From contig OZ231126.1 of NCBI GenBank assembly GCA_965153355.1, positions 111,104,001-111,168,000 on the forward strand: a stretch of 64,000 nt of DNA, in the 5' to 3' direction. This document shows, piece by piece, positions 20,362-32,825 of the stretch. The translations under genes were made by a program, and so were the position numbers. How positions within the stretch are numbered: the first letter of the stretch is position 1; each line of letters starts with the position of its first letter. The DNA comes from Flaccisagitta enflata. Lineage: Eukaryota > Chaetognatha > Sagittoidea > Aphragmophora. The notes under the pieces are model-generated. The model did no database searches and was not told the origin of the DNA. It worked only from the letters and a program-made list of their open reading frames with translations.

Positions 20362-23300
20362 AATTTGCAGAATGAACACAATTATGCAACAAGAAGAAGA
20401 AGAGATATAGATTTGGATCACAGTTATGCAATACACAGAGATGATAATTATGATGTTTCGTTGTCCGATCATTCATATGCTAGTATTAGGCCTGAAGAAG
20501 ATCAATTTGACACTGTACAGGTCAACACACACGCATTGGAAAATGATCATAATTACCATAAAAAAGCTCTTAGAGATTTCAACGAGGAAGAAAAAAGAAT
20601 GTTGCAGCTAAATTGGGATTCACCGCCAGATTTAAGCACAAGCATAACTCAAAATTTTTATCGACTGATAAGTGGTTATGCCTTTACATATTCATGTTTG
20701 GATGTGACATACGTAATGAATAATGATGAGTTATTAAGCCAATTTGGAGATTATCATTTGGACATTCAGCATCTAAGACCCGTTTTTCTGACAGAGTTAC
20801 AATATCAACTGAGCCATACTCTTAGGTTTAAGGCCAACTTTGGATTGCATGTAGTGTTTAACAATGAAAACTATGACGCGAATCAATTGGATAACGATTT
20901 AGATCCTGAAGTTCATCACCATATTTGGCTTCGTTCAAGAGAAGTTGATAGAGGCACAAATTTAGATTTTCTGATTGAAGAAATTATGCAAAGTCTTGTA
21001 AATAGAATAACGACGACTCAAAATGGACCAAGCGGTTTAGTCTACAAACATTTTTTAAGCACAACTATTTCATTTTCCATATTTTCTCATCAATATGGTG
21101 GCCACCTTGAGGATTATTACACATTGCCAGACGCTATTCGTTCAAGACAAGCTTTGGTGCCGTTATCAAGCGAAAACAACAATTGCTTTGAAACCGCGAT
21201 TGATTATTTTTTCACAGAAGTCGCCAAGATTGATGCACTATTTTTGGATAGAAGCTCTCTAAAACCTATGATGAGTTTCAAGGATATTTCTGCTTTTGAA
21301 AGGAAAAATGCAAATGTTCGCGTTCAAGTTTTAATGGCAGAATGGAACGATGATAATGACGACGATAACCAAAATGCCATATTAGATCATTTTGCAGTCG
21401 CATATAAATCAAAAAACAGTTTTGACGAACGAGGATATGAGATTCCTTTGTTTTTACACAATAAACATTACTATTATATTTCCGATGTTGGAAAGTTGCT
21501 AAGCGGAAGAACAAGACGTGGCAAATTGCAAAAACAACACTTTTGTTTCAGTTGTCTTTCTTCATTCAATCGTATGAGCAGATTGAAAGAGCACGATTTA
21601 ATTTGTGGCGATAAACATTTGATGATACCAAGTTTTCCCAAAAAAACATTGAAATTTGAAGATTTTTGGGCAACAATTAGCCCACCTTACACAATTTATT
21701 ATGATTTAGAAACGTTATATAGTGAAGTTGAAGGAAAAACATAACTTGGAAGCAACACCACCCTCATAAACGAGCTTAAACCTTTCATGATTGGCTACTA
21801 TTTACACTTTTCAGAGAGAGAAGTTCTGAATATAAATCCCTCATTGCGAGAATATGAGAAAGTTCAAGTATTTAGCGGTCTTAATTGCATTGAACAGTTC
21901 TTTGAAAATTTGAAGGAAGTGACATATAAAATTCAAGAGTTAATCAGACATTGTGTTCCCATAAGAATGAGTCTTTTACAATCGATAGAATATCAAAATT
22001 CAACCGCATGTGGTCTTTGCCGAAAAAGTTTCTCAGACGACTATGATGAGTCTGGCAAATTGAAGGACAAAAATCTGCTTTGTGTGAAACATCATGGACA
22101 CTTAAGTGGCTTCTATATCTGTGCCGCACATCGGATTTGCAATTTAAGAGCCCGTCTTATGTATCGAGTTAATTTGATTGCTCATTCTCAAAGCCGATTT
22201 GATCAAATTTTGTTCAATAAAGTTCTTTCAAGCGCAGAATTTCAAAAGAAGAAAATCATTGATATGAAATCAATCAGTCTTTTACCCAAATCATATGAGA
22301 TTTATCTCAGTCAGTCTATGAGATTTCATTGCGACATATGCGAACAAAATCGAGGCGATACATCGCAAAAAACTGTGTGTATTCATACAATTTCCAGTTT
22401 GCGCACCATCGACAGTCTGCAACATATGCAAGCCAGTCTTGCAAAGTTGGTTGAAGAATTAAAAATTTCTTGCTTGAATGAGAACGACTTGAAGCAAGAA
22501 TTTTTTCCATTGTGGAATTGGATACAAGAAAATTGGGGAAGTGAATCATATGAAGCGCAGATAGAGTATTTAAACTTACTAACTAAAAAACAGTATCTGC
22601 CTTATTCTTATCTCACATCTGAAGAAGTTTTATCTCAAAGTTCTTTGCCAAGTTTTGAAGAATGGAATAAAGGCTATGATCTTGGAACTAAAACAACGCA
22701 AAGCGAATATGATTATGCTCTTAACGCGTTTGAAAAATTGAAATGTAAAACTCTTTTCGACTATGTGAAAATTTACCAAATCAGCGACATTTTGTTACTT
22801 TCTTCTGTCTTTGAAAGTTGGAGGAAATTAGGTCGAGAAAATTTTGGCTTGGATTGCGCAAATTTCGTATCATTGCCATCTTTTGGATTTTCCGCGTGGC
22901 TGCATTCTTCAGGAATAGAGATTGATCTGCTTCAATCATATGATCATATTCTTCTATTTGAGAAGGCTAAACGAGGTGGCTGGAGCGGAAGTTGCGGTTT
23001 GTGCTATGCATGCGCCAATATTCCAGAAATGAAGGAGCTTTATGATCCTACTATTCCAAAAAGAAGATTGCTAGACATGGATTTTTGCTCTCTTTATGGC
23101 TACACAATGACGTTTCATTTTCCTTGGCGAAATTTCCGAGATTGTAGTCCGGAAACTCTAGCAAAATTGGCAAAATATATGCAGGAAACAAAAGGGGTTG
23201 ATATCAAAACTAATAGTCAATATTCCTTTGTTGTTATATGTGATTTGAAAATAAAAGAGGAATATTGTGATTTATTGGAAAATTTTCCACCTTTGGTATA

Positions 23301-23545
23301 CAACACTGAAATACCAATTCATCTTTTGTCACCAAAAATGAAGCAACTTGTCAAAGAACAGAATATCAGACAAAATGGAGACAGACTGATTGCAGATTTA
23401 AGAATTAAGAAGAATTATGTTATTACAGCATATGCTCTCAAATGTTTCTTGAGAGTTGGTGTGGAATTGTTATCTATCAAATGCGGCATTTGTTTCGAAC
23501 AAAAAGGTAAATATGAGCGGCGCTGTATCAATAACAATGGAGTGA

Positions 23546-23546
<1 letters not shown>

Positions 23547-23622
<76 letters not shown>
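23547..23622. repeat. (GAT)n in POLB intron 1
   Basis: GAT microsatellite between the donor at 23507 and the acceptor at 23636. Confidence 0.95.
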
Positions 23623-23623
<1 letters not shown>

Positions 23624-23910
23624 ATCATTATTACAGCTTTCCTCAAACCGTTTGTGGAGCAAACTCAACAATTGAGAAATTATTACCAAGCACTTTTTAA
23701 GACGTCTGCTGCTATGGCCATGAAGAGGCTCAATAACAGGAAAGGAGCAAAATTTTGAAAATTTGAAATTCTGAGCGTGCAAAAATTTAAATTTTTAAGT
23801 TCTGAGATTTTTGCGAATGACGTTGGTTCATAATATCGTTGCAGACGGGTGGGTTAGGGGCATTTAAATCTTCATTTGTCAATTTGTGTCCGCAGATCAA
23901 CTAATCAATC

Positions 23911-24052
23911 GATGGACGGACGGACGGACGGACGGACGGACGGACGGACGGACGGATGGACGGACGGACGGACGGACGGACGGACGGACGGACGGAGGGA
24001 CAGACAAAACCTTTTATATAGTTGTTGTGTGTCCACAACTAAAAATTTTGAA
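23911..24052. repeat. (GACG)n array with conserved 3' tail, POLB intron 2
   Basis: About 22 GGAC-type tetramers, followed by a tail containing TTATATAGTTG and GTCCACAACTAAAAATT. Related tails follow other tetranucleotide arrays at 5929, 42220 and 47736. Confidence 0.75.
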
Positions 24053-24409
24053 TTTTGCTCTTTTCCTGCTCAGCTTGTTTGGCAAGGTAAATTATGTTTG
24101 GTTTCGAACTTGTAACCTTTTGATTTGAAAAATTACAGCTACAGTTGCTCATTGCAGTCGACTTAGTTCAATGAGCTACTGTGGCTGTTACGTTTTCGTT
24201 TTCATTCATAATACTTATAGACATTGGAGGATCCAAGAAAACGTCAAAAAATTTCATTTATAACTGACAAGAAGTCTTATCAAAGAATGGTGAAAAAGGA
24301 GTCGTATGTTGGCCGTAAAATAATTGACACAAATTGCGTTCTTCTTAAGAATCGACAAACAAAAATTGCGTTCACCAAACCTAATTCAATAGGGTATGTG
24401 TTATAATTA

Positions 24410-24410
<1 letters not shown>

Positions 24411-24467
<57 letters not shown>

Positions 24468-24515
24468 CGATGACGATGACGATGGTGATGGTGATGATGA
24501 TGATGATGATGATTA
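24411..24515. repeat. (GAT)n in POLB intron 4
   Basis: GAT/GAC microsatellite filling most of the short intron. Confidence 0.95.
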
Positions 24516-24671
24516 TCTTTATCTATTATTTTTTTTCAGGACCACAATTCTTGATTATTCAAAAACGGTTATTTTCAATTTTTTTCACTTATACTTGAAT
24601 CCACTATGCGTGCGCAACGATTATTTGTGCAGAGTTTTATACAGTGATACAGGTATATAAGTATGTATGTG

Positions 24672-25136
<465 letters not shown>

Positions 25137-25411
25137 GGTTATTGAACTTATATATTTGTCATTTATTAGATTCGATCATGGCTCTTGTGATTGACGTTGC
25201 CGAAAATCCGACCGAAGATCGTTGTTTCTTTACCTTTATGCGCCAACTGCGTGGTAGGATGGATACCAGTTTACTGAACTCTTCGCCCACTGACGGCCAC
25301 CCTTTTTTTCGCACGAATGATGACGAGTTGCACAAAACACTTTTGGCTTCGCAAAAAGAAAACAAGGGCAAACTTGGAGCAATGAAAATTGAAACAGGTT
25401 AAATAGATAGA

Positions 25412-25521
25412 TAGATGGATGGATGGATGGATGGATGGATGGATGGATGGATGGATGGATGGATGGATGGATGGATGGGTGGATGGATGGGTGGATGGAT
25501 AGATGGATGGATGGATGGAGG
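25412..25521. repeat. (GGAT)n in POLB intron 6
   Basis: GATGGATG tetranucleotide microsatellite after the donor at 25398. Confidence 0.95.
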
Positions 25522-26657
25522 CATGAATGGAGGCTTGTTTGTTTTGTTTTAAGACAAAGCCATTTCATTGGTTTTGTGTTTACGATTAATGCCGTCACAT
25601 GTCACATTTTTTTCAGATTACAATTACGACTTTTTGATTTTTCTTGGGCTGAAATCAAAATGTTACTACAAAAAGCATTTCAATGTTACCGATTCTCACG
25701 ACGTCAAACACACATACAAACACAAAGGCATCAAAAGCATTCGCCAACTGTCGTTCGATACCTTTTACAACGCCTTGACAAAGAATGAGGTTTCTTATGT
25801 CACAGAGAAACATTTCAAAATTGAAAAATTTCAAATTTTCGCATCGGAAATGGTTAAAAAATGTGGTAACGCAGCCGATTTGAAGCGTTATTACTTTTCC
25901 GAGTACTTCAGTTTGCCTTTTGGTCACAAAGACATAGATTTGTTTGAAGATAAGATTGATAAAAATGAAAATGTAGATATCTTCAAAGAATCTCACGCCC
26001 CTCACTATATACCACCCTATTTTTTTGACAAAATGGTCAAAAATGTTTACGAACGGAAATGTTTTAATCCAGAGGGCGAATTATTTGAAGATTTCGATGC
26101 CAGTAGTTCTAACAATGAAGTTTTATACAATCTATTGGAATCTGATTTAAGTAGACATGCTTCTGATAAATCTATGTCTAGCCCTATTCGCCATTATGTG
26201 GGTGAAAAAGTTTTGCGCAAACAATTGACTAGCGCTGAAGTTGATTTGCTTTACGAAGAAAGTAAAACAAAAGACAATGATGTTGTTGAGAGATATAATA
26301 CGAATACAGTGATAGAGCCTATTTTTGATAAGAGGCTCGATTCCAATGGTTGCGCTCAATGGGTTGAGTCTGATACTCAAGCGGTCAAAGATATGCCATA
26401 TCCATTACATCATAGCACAAAAGTATATCATAGAAAAAAAAGAGTTGTAGCTATTGATGATCATGATGATGATGATGATGATGATGAAGCTGAAAAAGCA
26501 ACCGTTGGCTATGAAAACAGGTTGCAGGATATTCACGAAGTTACAAAGTATCCTAACGCTAATTTAGATGATGATGAAGCCGATAAATCAACTGTATGTT
26601 ACAGCGAACGACTTGATGTTATGGATGAAATGGATATGCAAATTACGGGAGAACAAG

Positions 26658-26925
26658 AAGAAGAAGAAGAAGAAGAAGAAGAAGAAGAAGAAGAAGAAGA
26701 AGAAGAAGAAGAAGAAGAAGAAGAAGAAGAAGATTTTCACGGCATTAGTCGTTTGGGAGAGTTCGTTCGCACTTATGAAAGAAGAAAAAAACTAATTCCC
26801 GCCCCCACTTATGTTCCTTGTTATCTTTCCAATGAATTGAAAAGAAAAAGACGTACAAACGAAGAAGAAGAAGAAGAAGAAGAAGAAGAAGAAGAAGAAG
26901 AAGAAGAAGAAGAAGAAGAAGAAGA
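26658..26925. repeat. Two (GAA)n tracts encoding polyglutamate in the POLB tail
   Basis: GAA runs at 26658-26732 and 26862-26924 encode uninterrupted Glu runs in the C-terminal extension. Confidence 0.95.
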
Positions 26926-27015
26926 ATATCATTTGCGTTGTAATAAGACTAGTGTCAATAAAAGAAGAAAAAGATTGTTAGAAATTGAAAAAGCTTTTGG
27001 TTTGCCAATTGATGT

Positions 27016-27050
<35 letters not shown>

Positions 27051-27073
27051 ATGATGATGATGATAATTAAGTA

Positions 27074-27335
<262 letters not shown>

Positions 27336-27405
27336 GACGATATGATTTTTGCCCTGTCGTTTATTTTTTCTAATAGTTTGCAATAGAAAGAATTAATGAA
27401 TTGCA

Positions 27406-27795
27406 ATGACTGATACAACTTCAAGCTCAGATGTTAAAACTTCCGATTCAGAAAGCCCACATCTTGCACCGAGCTCAGATGATGATGATGATGACAATTA
27501 TAAATGCGAATGTGATCTCATCGCGAACGAAGCCATGGAACTAATCGACTGGTTACGCATCACCGTTTTAAAATTTATGGAACTGAAACCGCGCGCCGTT
27601 AACGCCATCTTAGAAATATTCCGCGAAGAGATGGAAGGATCGATGATACCGCATATGGAGCGTTTGCTGTATGACATGGAGGATGGTAACGAAGAAGAGG
27701 CGCTTTGCCAACACAACGACGGTTGTTACGCTCAACAACACAAAAACCTTCGCACGCATCTGCCGAGCAAGAAGAAGAAAAAGAAAATCGAATAA
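27406..27795 (+). CDS. Hypothetical protein, 129 aa
   Basis: ATG 27406 to TAA 27795. A Ser/Asp-rich N-terminus (SSDDDDDD) is followed by a compact helical domain (ANEAMELIDWLRITVLKFM, then RAVNAILEIFREEM) and a Cys/His-containing segment (CQHNDGCYAQQH) before a polylysine tail (KKKKKK). It is not recognised. It lies between POLB and the ATPase in the same orientation. GC content and codon use are more balanced than in the AT-rich flanks, which supports a real gene. Confidence 0.5.
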   Translation: MTDTTSSSDVKTSDSESPHLAPSSDDDDDDNYKCECDLIANEAMELIDWLRITVLKFMELKPRAVNAILEIFREEMEGSMIPHMERLLYDMEDGNEEEALCQHNDGCYAQQHKNLRTHLPSKKKKKKIE

Positions 27796-27938
27796 TTTGA
27801 TTATTAAGAGACTTTGTACGTTCATCACAACGACCGATTTAGAAATGGAAAAAAACATTGTTATTTAAGCATTATAGCCCATTTATTTTTTATACTATGT
27901 TTTTTTAGTTTTCAGTTTATGAAAAAAATATTTCAACA

Positions 27939-28085
27939 ATGACTTCATTTGATCTTAACGATTTAAAAAGATTGGAAAAATTAGAAACAATTGATTCTGC
28001 TCAATTTCAATTTCTATGGCCATTTAGATGTGTGGTTTATGGGTAATTAATGCTAATGATTGAGCTGTTGTTGTTGTTGTTGTTT

Positions 28086-28145
<60 letters not shown>

Positions 28146-29616
28146 ATTAATGATGATATATTTTTCACAGCCAATCTGGTTCTGGCAAAAGTTCCCTTGT
28201 GGGTTCTATTATACGCGAAAGGCTGCGGTTGTTTAATCCATCGCCTACGAAAATAATTTGGATTTATAACAAATATTATAAACAATTTCATGAAGAATTG
28301 AGTCAAACTGGAATAGATATTGAATTTTCTCCAAATTTCGATTATGAAGGAATTTTAAAGAGAATAGAGATGGAAAGCGATTCAAATTATTTTCTCTTGA
28401 TTATTGACGATATATTGCAAATATCGGATGAACTGGATTTAATCTTCACAAGGTGATTGATTTGATTGATTGATTTATTTATTGATTGATTTATTTATTG
28501 ATTGATTTACACATTTATTAATTTATCATTTTTTATTATTTATTCATTTACGTTCAAAAAGAGATGCCAACAACCTCAAGTTCTCCTGCATAGGTTTGTT
28601 AACATATAAGATGTTTAATCTAAAGACAGTTAAGAATTTGATTGATTCCTTTTTGACACGGAGACAAGAGCTCCAGTGGCGCAATTGGTTAGCGCGCCGT
28701 ACTTATAAGCAGTGCTTGCAGCGCTAAGAGATGCGGAGGTTGTGAGTTCGAACCTCACCTGGAGCACACTTTTTTAAAAGGTTCTAACTAGATTTTATGC
28801 CCATGTTGTCTTTACTACAAACTAATCGATAATTTTTTTATCTATTTTTCATTAGTTATGACGCAAAATATATTTCAAAAGAACACAAAATACAATCAAA
28901 GAAATCTGAGCATCAACTGCGATTATTTTTTCTACCTGGCTTCGGTGTCCGATGTTTTAACCGTAAAAAATCGCGCGCTTCAGACATTTGGCAGTAAGAA
29001 TTTGAATTTTACACACGTTTGAGAAAAGATAGACAGATAGGCAATTATGTGAAAATAAGTGTTTTTAGAGGAGATTAGTTGGTTTTAAAATTGTATAATC
29101 ATTTGATCGACTGATTTACTGATTGACTGATTGACTGATTAATTAACTGACTGACTGATTAATTGACTGACTGACTGATTGACTGACTGACTGATTGACT
29201 GACTGACTGACTGACTGACTGTATGACTGACTGATTGACTGACTGACTGTATGACTGACTGACTGACTGACTGACTGACTGACTGACTGACTGACTGACT
29301 GACTGACTGACTGACTGACTGACTGACCGACTGTCTGACTGAGCGATTGAGGTTTGTAGAGTAGCATAGCGTTGTTATTGCGCGCATATTATAGAATGTT
29401 AATCATTGATCAAAAACATTGTTAATATTCGTTACATTTCATTTTCCAGACAAATGGCGTTACATGCTGGAAGCGTTTAACAACATGGCCATTAGAAAGT
29501 ACAGCTACATTATTTTGAACAACAATTTGAAATGTGACATGCAATATCGCATATATAGCCAGATATTTAAAGACGAGCAACTGGTTGTATTTAAAGCGTT
29601 GAATGCCGGTTTGTGA
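27939..29616 (+). CDS. ATP: Polinton A32-like genome-packaging ATPase (ATPase-B), five exons, 240 aa
   Basis: Exons 27939-28042, 28171-28452, 28562-28593, 28856-28993 and 29450-29616 join in phase with GT-AG introns to give an intact 240-aa FtsK/HerA-type packaging ATPase. The Walker A motif GQSGSGKSS is split by intron 1 inside its first glycine codon. Walker B is FLLIIDDIL. The short third exon leads into MTQNIFQKN, the family's glutamine-containing sensor motif. It ends KALNAGL. It would pump element DNA into capsids. Introns carry (GTT)n/(GAT)n, TTGATT-type, and (GACT)n repeats, and intron 3 contains a tRNA gene. Intron positions differ from those of ATPase-A. Confidence 0.9.
28087..28146. 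repeat. (GAT)n in ATPase-B intron 1
   Basis: ATG/GAT microsatellite in the intron that interrupts the P-loop. Confidence 0.95.
28670..28766 (+). tRNA. tRNA-Ile(TAT): tRNA-Ile(UAU) with intron, inside ATPase-B intron 3
   Basis: Full cloverleaf: acceptor GCTCCAG/CTGGAGC, D arm GGCGC..GCGC with GGTTAG, anticodon stem CCGTA/TGCGG with a C-TTATA loop giving anticodon UAU, T arm GTGAG-TTCGAAC-CTCAC, and discriminator A. An intron of about 23 nt sits after position 37, as in animal tRNA-Ile(UAU) genes. The B box GGTTGTGAGTTCGAACCT is intact. The gene lies wholly within the 28594-28855 intron of the ATPase on the same strand. Whether it is carried as element cargo or was acquired later cannot be told. 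Confidence 0.95.
29105..29337. repeat. (GACT)n array in ATPase-B intron 4
   Basis: About 55 GACT tetramers with GATT variants between exons 4 and 5. Confidence 0.95.
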
Positions 29617-29645
29617 TTAGAAAAAAATAAGAATAAAAACAAAAA

Positions 29646-29999
29646 ATGAATGATTTTTTTTTCTCTGAAGAAAACTTTTCTACATTGAAAAAACTGAAAA
29701 CTCTTACACATAAAAAACGTGAATATGTTATCATTACCTCAGGAAGCAATTTGATACATGCTATTTCAGAATTGTTGTTGAATCTAACCGTAAATTCAAA
29801 TAAGGATAATTTAAAAGATATTAAAACTATAAGGGATATTAGAAAAAATTATCAAGACATTGGAAGTTTGATTGACAATAAGATTTCTCTCAAGAAAAAA
29901 AGAAAAATTATCATTGAAAATAAAACATTGCAAAACCTTGTATTTAACATTTGTTTGGATGGCTATGAGTATTACAAATCAAGAAATTCGCAACATTGA
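29646..29999 (+). CDS. Polinton accessory protein, 117 aa
   Basis: ATG 29646 to TGA 29999, 29 bp after the ATPase stop. Helical and basic, with the pattern LLLNL..NSNKDNLKDIKT, then IDNKISLKKKRKIIIENK. This resembles the small protein found between ATPase and integrase in many animal Polintons and is the positional counterpart of 10043-10606. Function is unknown. Its last 41 bases overlap the start of the next ORF, implying coordinated translation or an operon-like compact arrangement rare in the rest of this window. Confidence 0.6.
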   Translation: MNDFFFSEENFSTLKKLKTLTHKKREYVIITSGSNLIHAISELLLNLTVNSNKDNLKDIKTIRDIRKNYQDIGSLIDNKISLKKKRKIIIENKTLQNLVFNICLDGYEYYKSRNSQH

Positions 30000-30004
30000 T
30001 ACAG

Positions 30005-30052
<48 letters not shown>

Positions 30053-30630
30053 TTTTGATTAATGAAGAAAAAGAATCAGAAACAGAAAAAGTGACAGAAG
30101 AAGCGGAAAAAGAAGGGGAAAATAGTGAGAAATTACATTTGCTCGATGAAAAACAATTTTTGAAATTTGCTCCGTTGCTGGAAAATAAGAATAATCTAGA
30201 ATTTTTAGAAAAAATAAGAAAAATTCCGCTCTTGTATGGAAAGAGATTTTATCCTATTACTGAAATAGAATTAAAATATATAAAATCTTATATATCAAAA
30301 ACTCTCTCAAATCCCATGGATGAGGCATCAACATCGACACCGTCATCATTAGCGCCACCACCGCCACAACTACCACCGCCATCAACAACACTATTACCAT
30401 CATCAACAACAAATCTAACTACATCATTACCACCGCCAACACCACAACCATCACCACCACCACCACCACCAACACTACCAACGCCACCAACACCATTATC
30501 ATCATCACCACCTCCACCACCACCGCCACCACCCCCATCACCAACATCGCCAACTCCACCTCCAAAATTTTATAAAATTCAATGTCATTGGAAGCCCAAA
30601 AATTGGATAGCGTATAAACCTAGAAAATGA
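29959..30630 (+). CDS. Polinton accessory protein, 223 aa, Asn and Pro repeats
   Basis: ATG 29959 (MAMSITNQEIRN) to TGA 30630. The N-terminal part has an AAT-encoded asparagine run. The middle (about 50-120) is a small domain, LDEKQFLKFAPLLEN, then IPLLYGKRFYPITEIELKYI, that corresponds by position and pattern to the MITE-split ORF of the older locus. Residues about 125-205 are a proline-rich linker with Ser/Thr (PPPPPPPP runs). It ends with a basic WKPKNWIAYKPRK tail. The stop overlaps the integrase ATG by four bases. Function is unknown. Confidence 0.6.
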
Positions 30631-31883
30631 ATGAAATTGCTTTGTTGACTAATTTGTATACGAAACCTAAATTTGGAGTGGCATTTTCTTCATATGATAA
30701 ACTTTATCGTAAAGCAAAAGAATATAATTCTGATATTAAAAAAGAAACGGTTAAAAAATTCTTAAGAAATCGTTTATCACATAGCCTTTTTGCAAAAAAA
30801 ATCTATAAATTTAAGAAAAGAAAAATTTATTGCATGAACCCGGCTTCTCAAGTCTCTGTCGACCTGTGGGAACTTTCAAATGATGATAAAAGAAAAAATT
30901 ATCCTTACAAATATCTGTTTTGTCAAATTGATAATTTCTCAAGACTTGTGCAAATTTTCAAATTAAAATCTAAAACACCTGAAGAAATTAAAAAAATTTT
31001 AAAACTTTCATTTTCTATTTTTAAACCACGCAGTATCTTATGTGATCGAGAGGGTAGTTTTTTTTCCACTTTAATTTCCAATTTTTTAAAAGAAAATAAT
31101 GTTAAAATATATACTCAAAAAAGCGCGCCCACCTTAAAATGGAAAAATGGGATGATAGAACGGGGTTTGAGAACATTAAAGTTGATTACTAAGCAATATT
31201 GTGAAGAATATGGCATAACTAGATTCGTTGATCACTTAAAAAATATCATGTCTATTTATAACTTGAGAGTAAATAGATCGACGGGTTATTCGCCCAAAGA
31301 ACTTCATTTTTCCAAAGACGCCATAGCTGACTATCAAACTAAGCTTTCTAATGAGTTGAACCAAAGCGCGGCTAAAATGGAAAAAGGCGATTTACAATTA
31401 GGGGACTATGTTAGGTTTAAAGTGTTGGCAAGACAATTTGCAAAGGAAACTGAAAAAACTTTTTCTAGAAGCGTGCATATCATTACACAAATTAAAAAAA
31501 GTGATCCGTTAGTTTATCGAATTTTTCCAACTCCACCCGACCAAGATTGTTTTTTTTATAGGAATGAATTATTTAAAATTGATAAAGATTTTATCACTAG
31601 AAGAGATATTCCTGTAGAAAAAGTTGTTGCATCTAAAAAACTTCCTAACGGTGAAAAGATTTACGAGTGTGCTTTAGTTGGTGAAAAAAAACGTGAATGG
31701 CTCACCTTACAATCTCTTAAAACACGTTTTATATTGTTTCCAGACGCAGATATTTCCACTGATCTTTTACAAAAAACTCACAATCGATCAATGATCAGTA
31801 GAAAACAGCAAAGAGAAAATTATCTTAAGGACGGAGTAACTACAAGATCTCAAACCATTGTTCAAAAAGGTGTGAAAAATTAA
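30627..31883 (+). CDS. INT: Polinton retroviral-type integrase (INT-B), 418 aa
   Basis: rve-family DDE integrase. ATG 30627 overlaps the preceding stop. The order is an N-terminal helical DNA-binding-like region (FSSYDKLYRKAKEY), then the catalytic core with D in VSVDLWE, D in ILCDREGSF and E in the canonical NGMIERGLRTLK. Next comes a helix typical of Polinton/Ty3-like integrases (YGITRFVDHLKNIMSIYN, then STGYSPKELHF). The C-terminal SH3-like part has LGDYVRFKV and ends with an Arg/Lys-rich tail. All three catalytic residues are present and the frame is intact, so this copy looks functional. It is expected to join the AG...CT termini to target DNA with a 6-bp stagger, matching the observed duplication. 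Confidence 0.92.
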   Translation: MNEIALLTNLYTKPKFGVAFSSYDKLYRKAKEYNSDIKKETVKKFLRNRLSHSLFAKKIYKFKKRKIYCMNPASQVSVDLWELSNDDKRKNYPYKYLFCQIDNFSRLVQIFKLKSKTPEEIKKILKLSFSIFKPRSILCDREGSFFSTLISNFLKENNVKIYTQKSAPTLKWKNGMIERGLRTLKLITKQYCEEYGITRFVDHLKNIMSIYNLRVNRSTGYSPKELHFSKDAIADYQTKLSNELNQSAAKMEKGDLQLGDYVRFKVLARQFAKETEKTFSRSVHIITQIKKSDPLVYRIFPTPPDQDCFFYRNELFKIDKDFITRRDIPVEKVVASKKLPNGEKIYECALVGEKKREWLTLQSLKTRFILFPDADISTDLLQKTHNRSMISRKQQRENYLKDGVTTRSQTIVQKGVKN

Positions 31884-31994
31884 AACGAGAAATGTGTAAT
31901 ATGAGCACAGTTGATTTTTATGTTATAATATGTTTTGAAAATATTCTTTTTTTTAGGTTTTTAATCCGTTTCCTTCAAATCAAATCAAAATAAA

Positions 31995-32799
31995 ATGGGT
32001 GACTCATCTGATTGTCATCTATCCAGATCTTTTTTCATGGGGAAAAAACATGAAAATGACGATAGAATGATTTTTTATAAGAAATTTGCGCATCCTGTAA
32101 ATGTGGACAAATGGAAATGTTTGAACTTTTTTTCGATTAGAGGATTTAGATACTGGCAGAACAATTCGTTTGCTTTGATAAATGATGACAAATATAACAA
32201 GCTTGATCATATTTTGGTTATAAAGGCTGGGGATGAATTGACTAATATTCTTATACCGCCATTTATAACTTATCTTAGCGGATTCGAGGAATTGGTAAAT
32301 TTCATTTCCAATTTGATCAATAAAACCCTCAAATCGGATGATCAAGTGGTTTTTCAAGGGTTTGGGGGCGGGGTAGTTCATTTCAAAGTCTTAAAAGAAA
32401 AAGTTGAAGTGAAATTTTCTAACGTCTTATGCGACATGTTTGATTTTCAAAAAAGATCATGTTTATAGTAAAACTAGTAAAAAACAATTTTTTTTGGCGA
32501 AAAATAGTTTTAAGAATGGGAAATGTGATCATGTGGGAATTTCTTTGAATTTTGGGTTTAATCAGATAAGGGCAGAAAATGAAATTATTGCCATATTATG
32601 TTGCGAAGATGTGCCCTTTTGTTCATTTTTTCACAAAAATCTGATAGAAAGAGCGCAAAAAATGGATTTCAAGTTTGTTGCTATTCACGAATTAGAAATT
32701 CGATTTATCGATTTGTCTTCTGGACAGATTTTACGTTCTGTATTTGGTTCAACTGATGTGAGCGAAATCTATGTAGATATGTCTTTTTCTCAAATTTGA
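31995..32799 (+). pseudogene. mCP: Polinton penton-like minor capsid protein (penton-B), frame change in a poly-A run
   Basis: The first frame, 31995-32468 (MGDSSDCHLSRSFFMGKK), is followed by a second frame ending TGA 32799. The frames overlap around AAAAAA at 32449-32454, where the coding signal passes from one to the other. The first part has strand patterns and ends ..VKFSNVLCDMFDF. The second has HVGISLNFGF, then ILCCEDVPFCSFF, the usual penton C-terminal barrel signature in which a VYxD/LCCE strand precedes a closing strand (IRFIDLSSGQIL). Position between integrase and the basic protein agrees with the older locus. Either one base was gained in the A run, or it is an assembly error or a frameshifting site. 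Confidence 0.6.
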
Positions 32800-32825
32800 T
32801 TATCACGTTAACAATATTTGCACAG

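Noticed and set aside
29105-29337. CRISPR-like array from regular repeats
   Set aside because: These are plain tetranucleotide microsatellites without unique spacers, in eukaryotic DNA.
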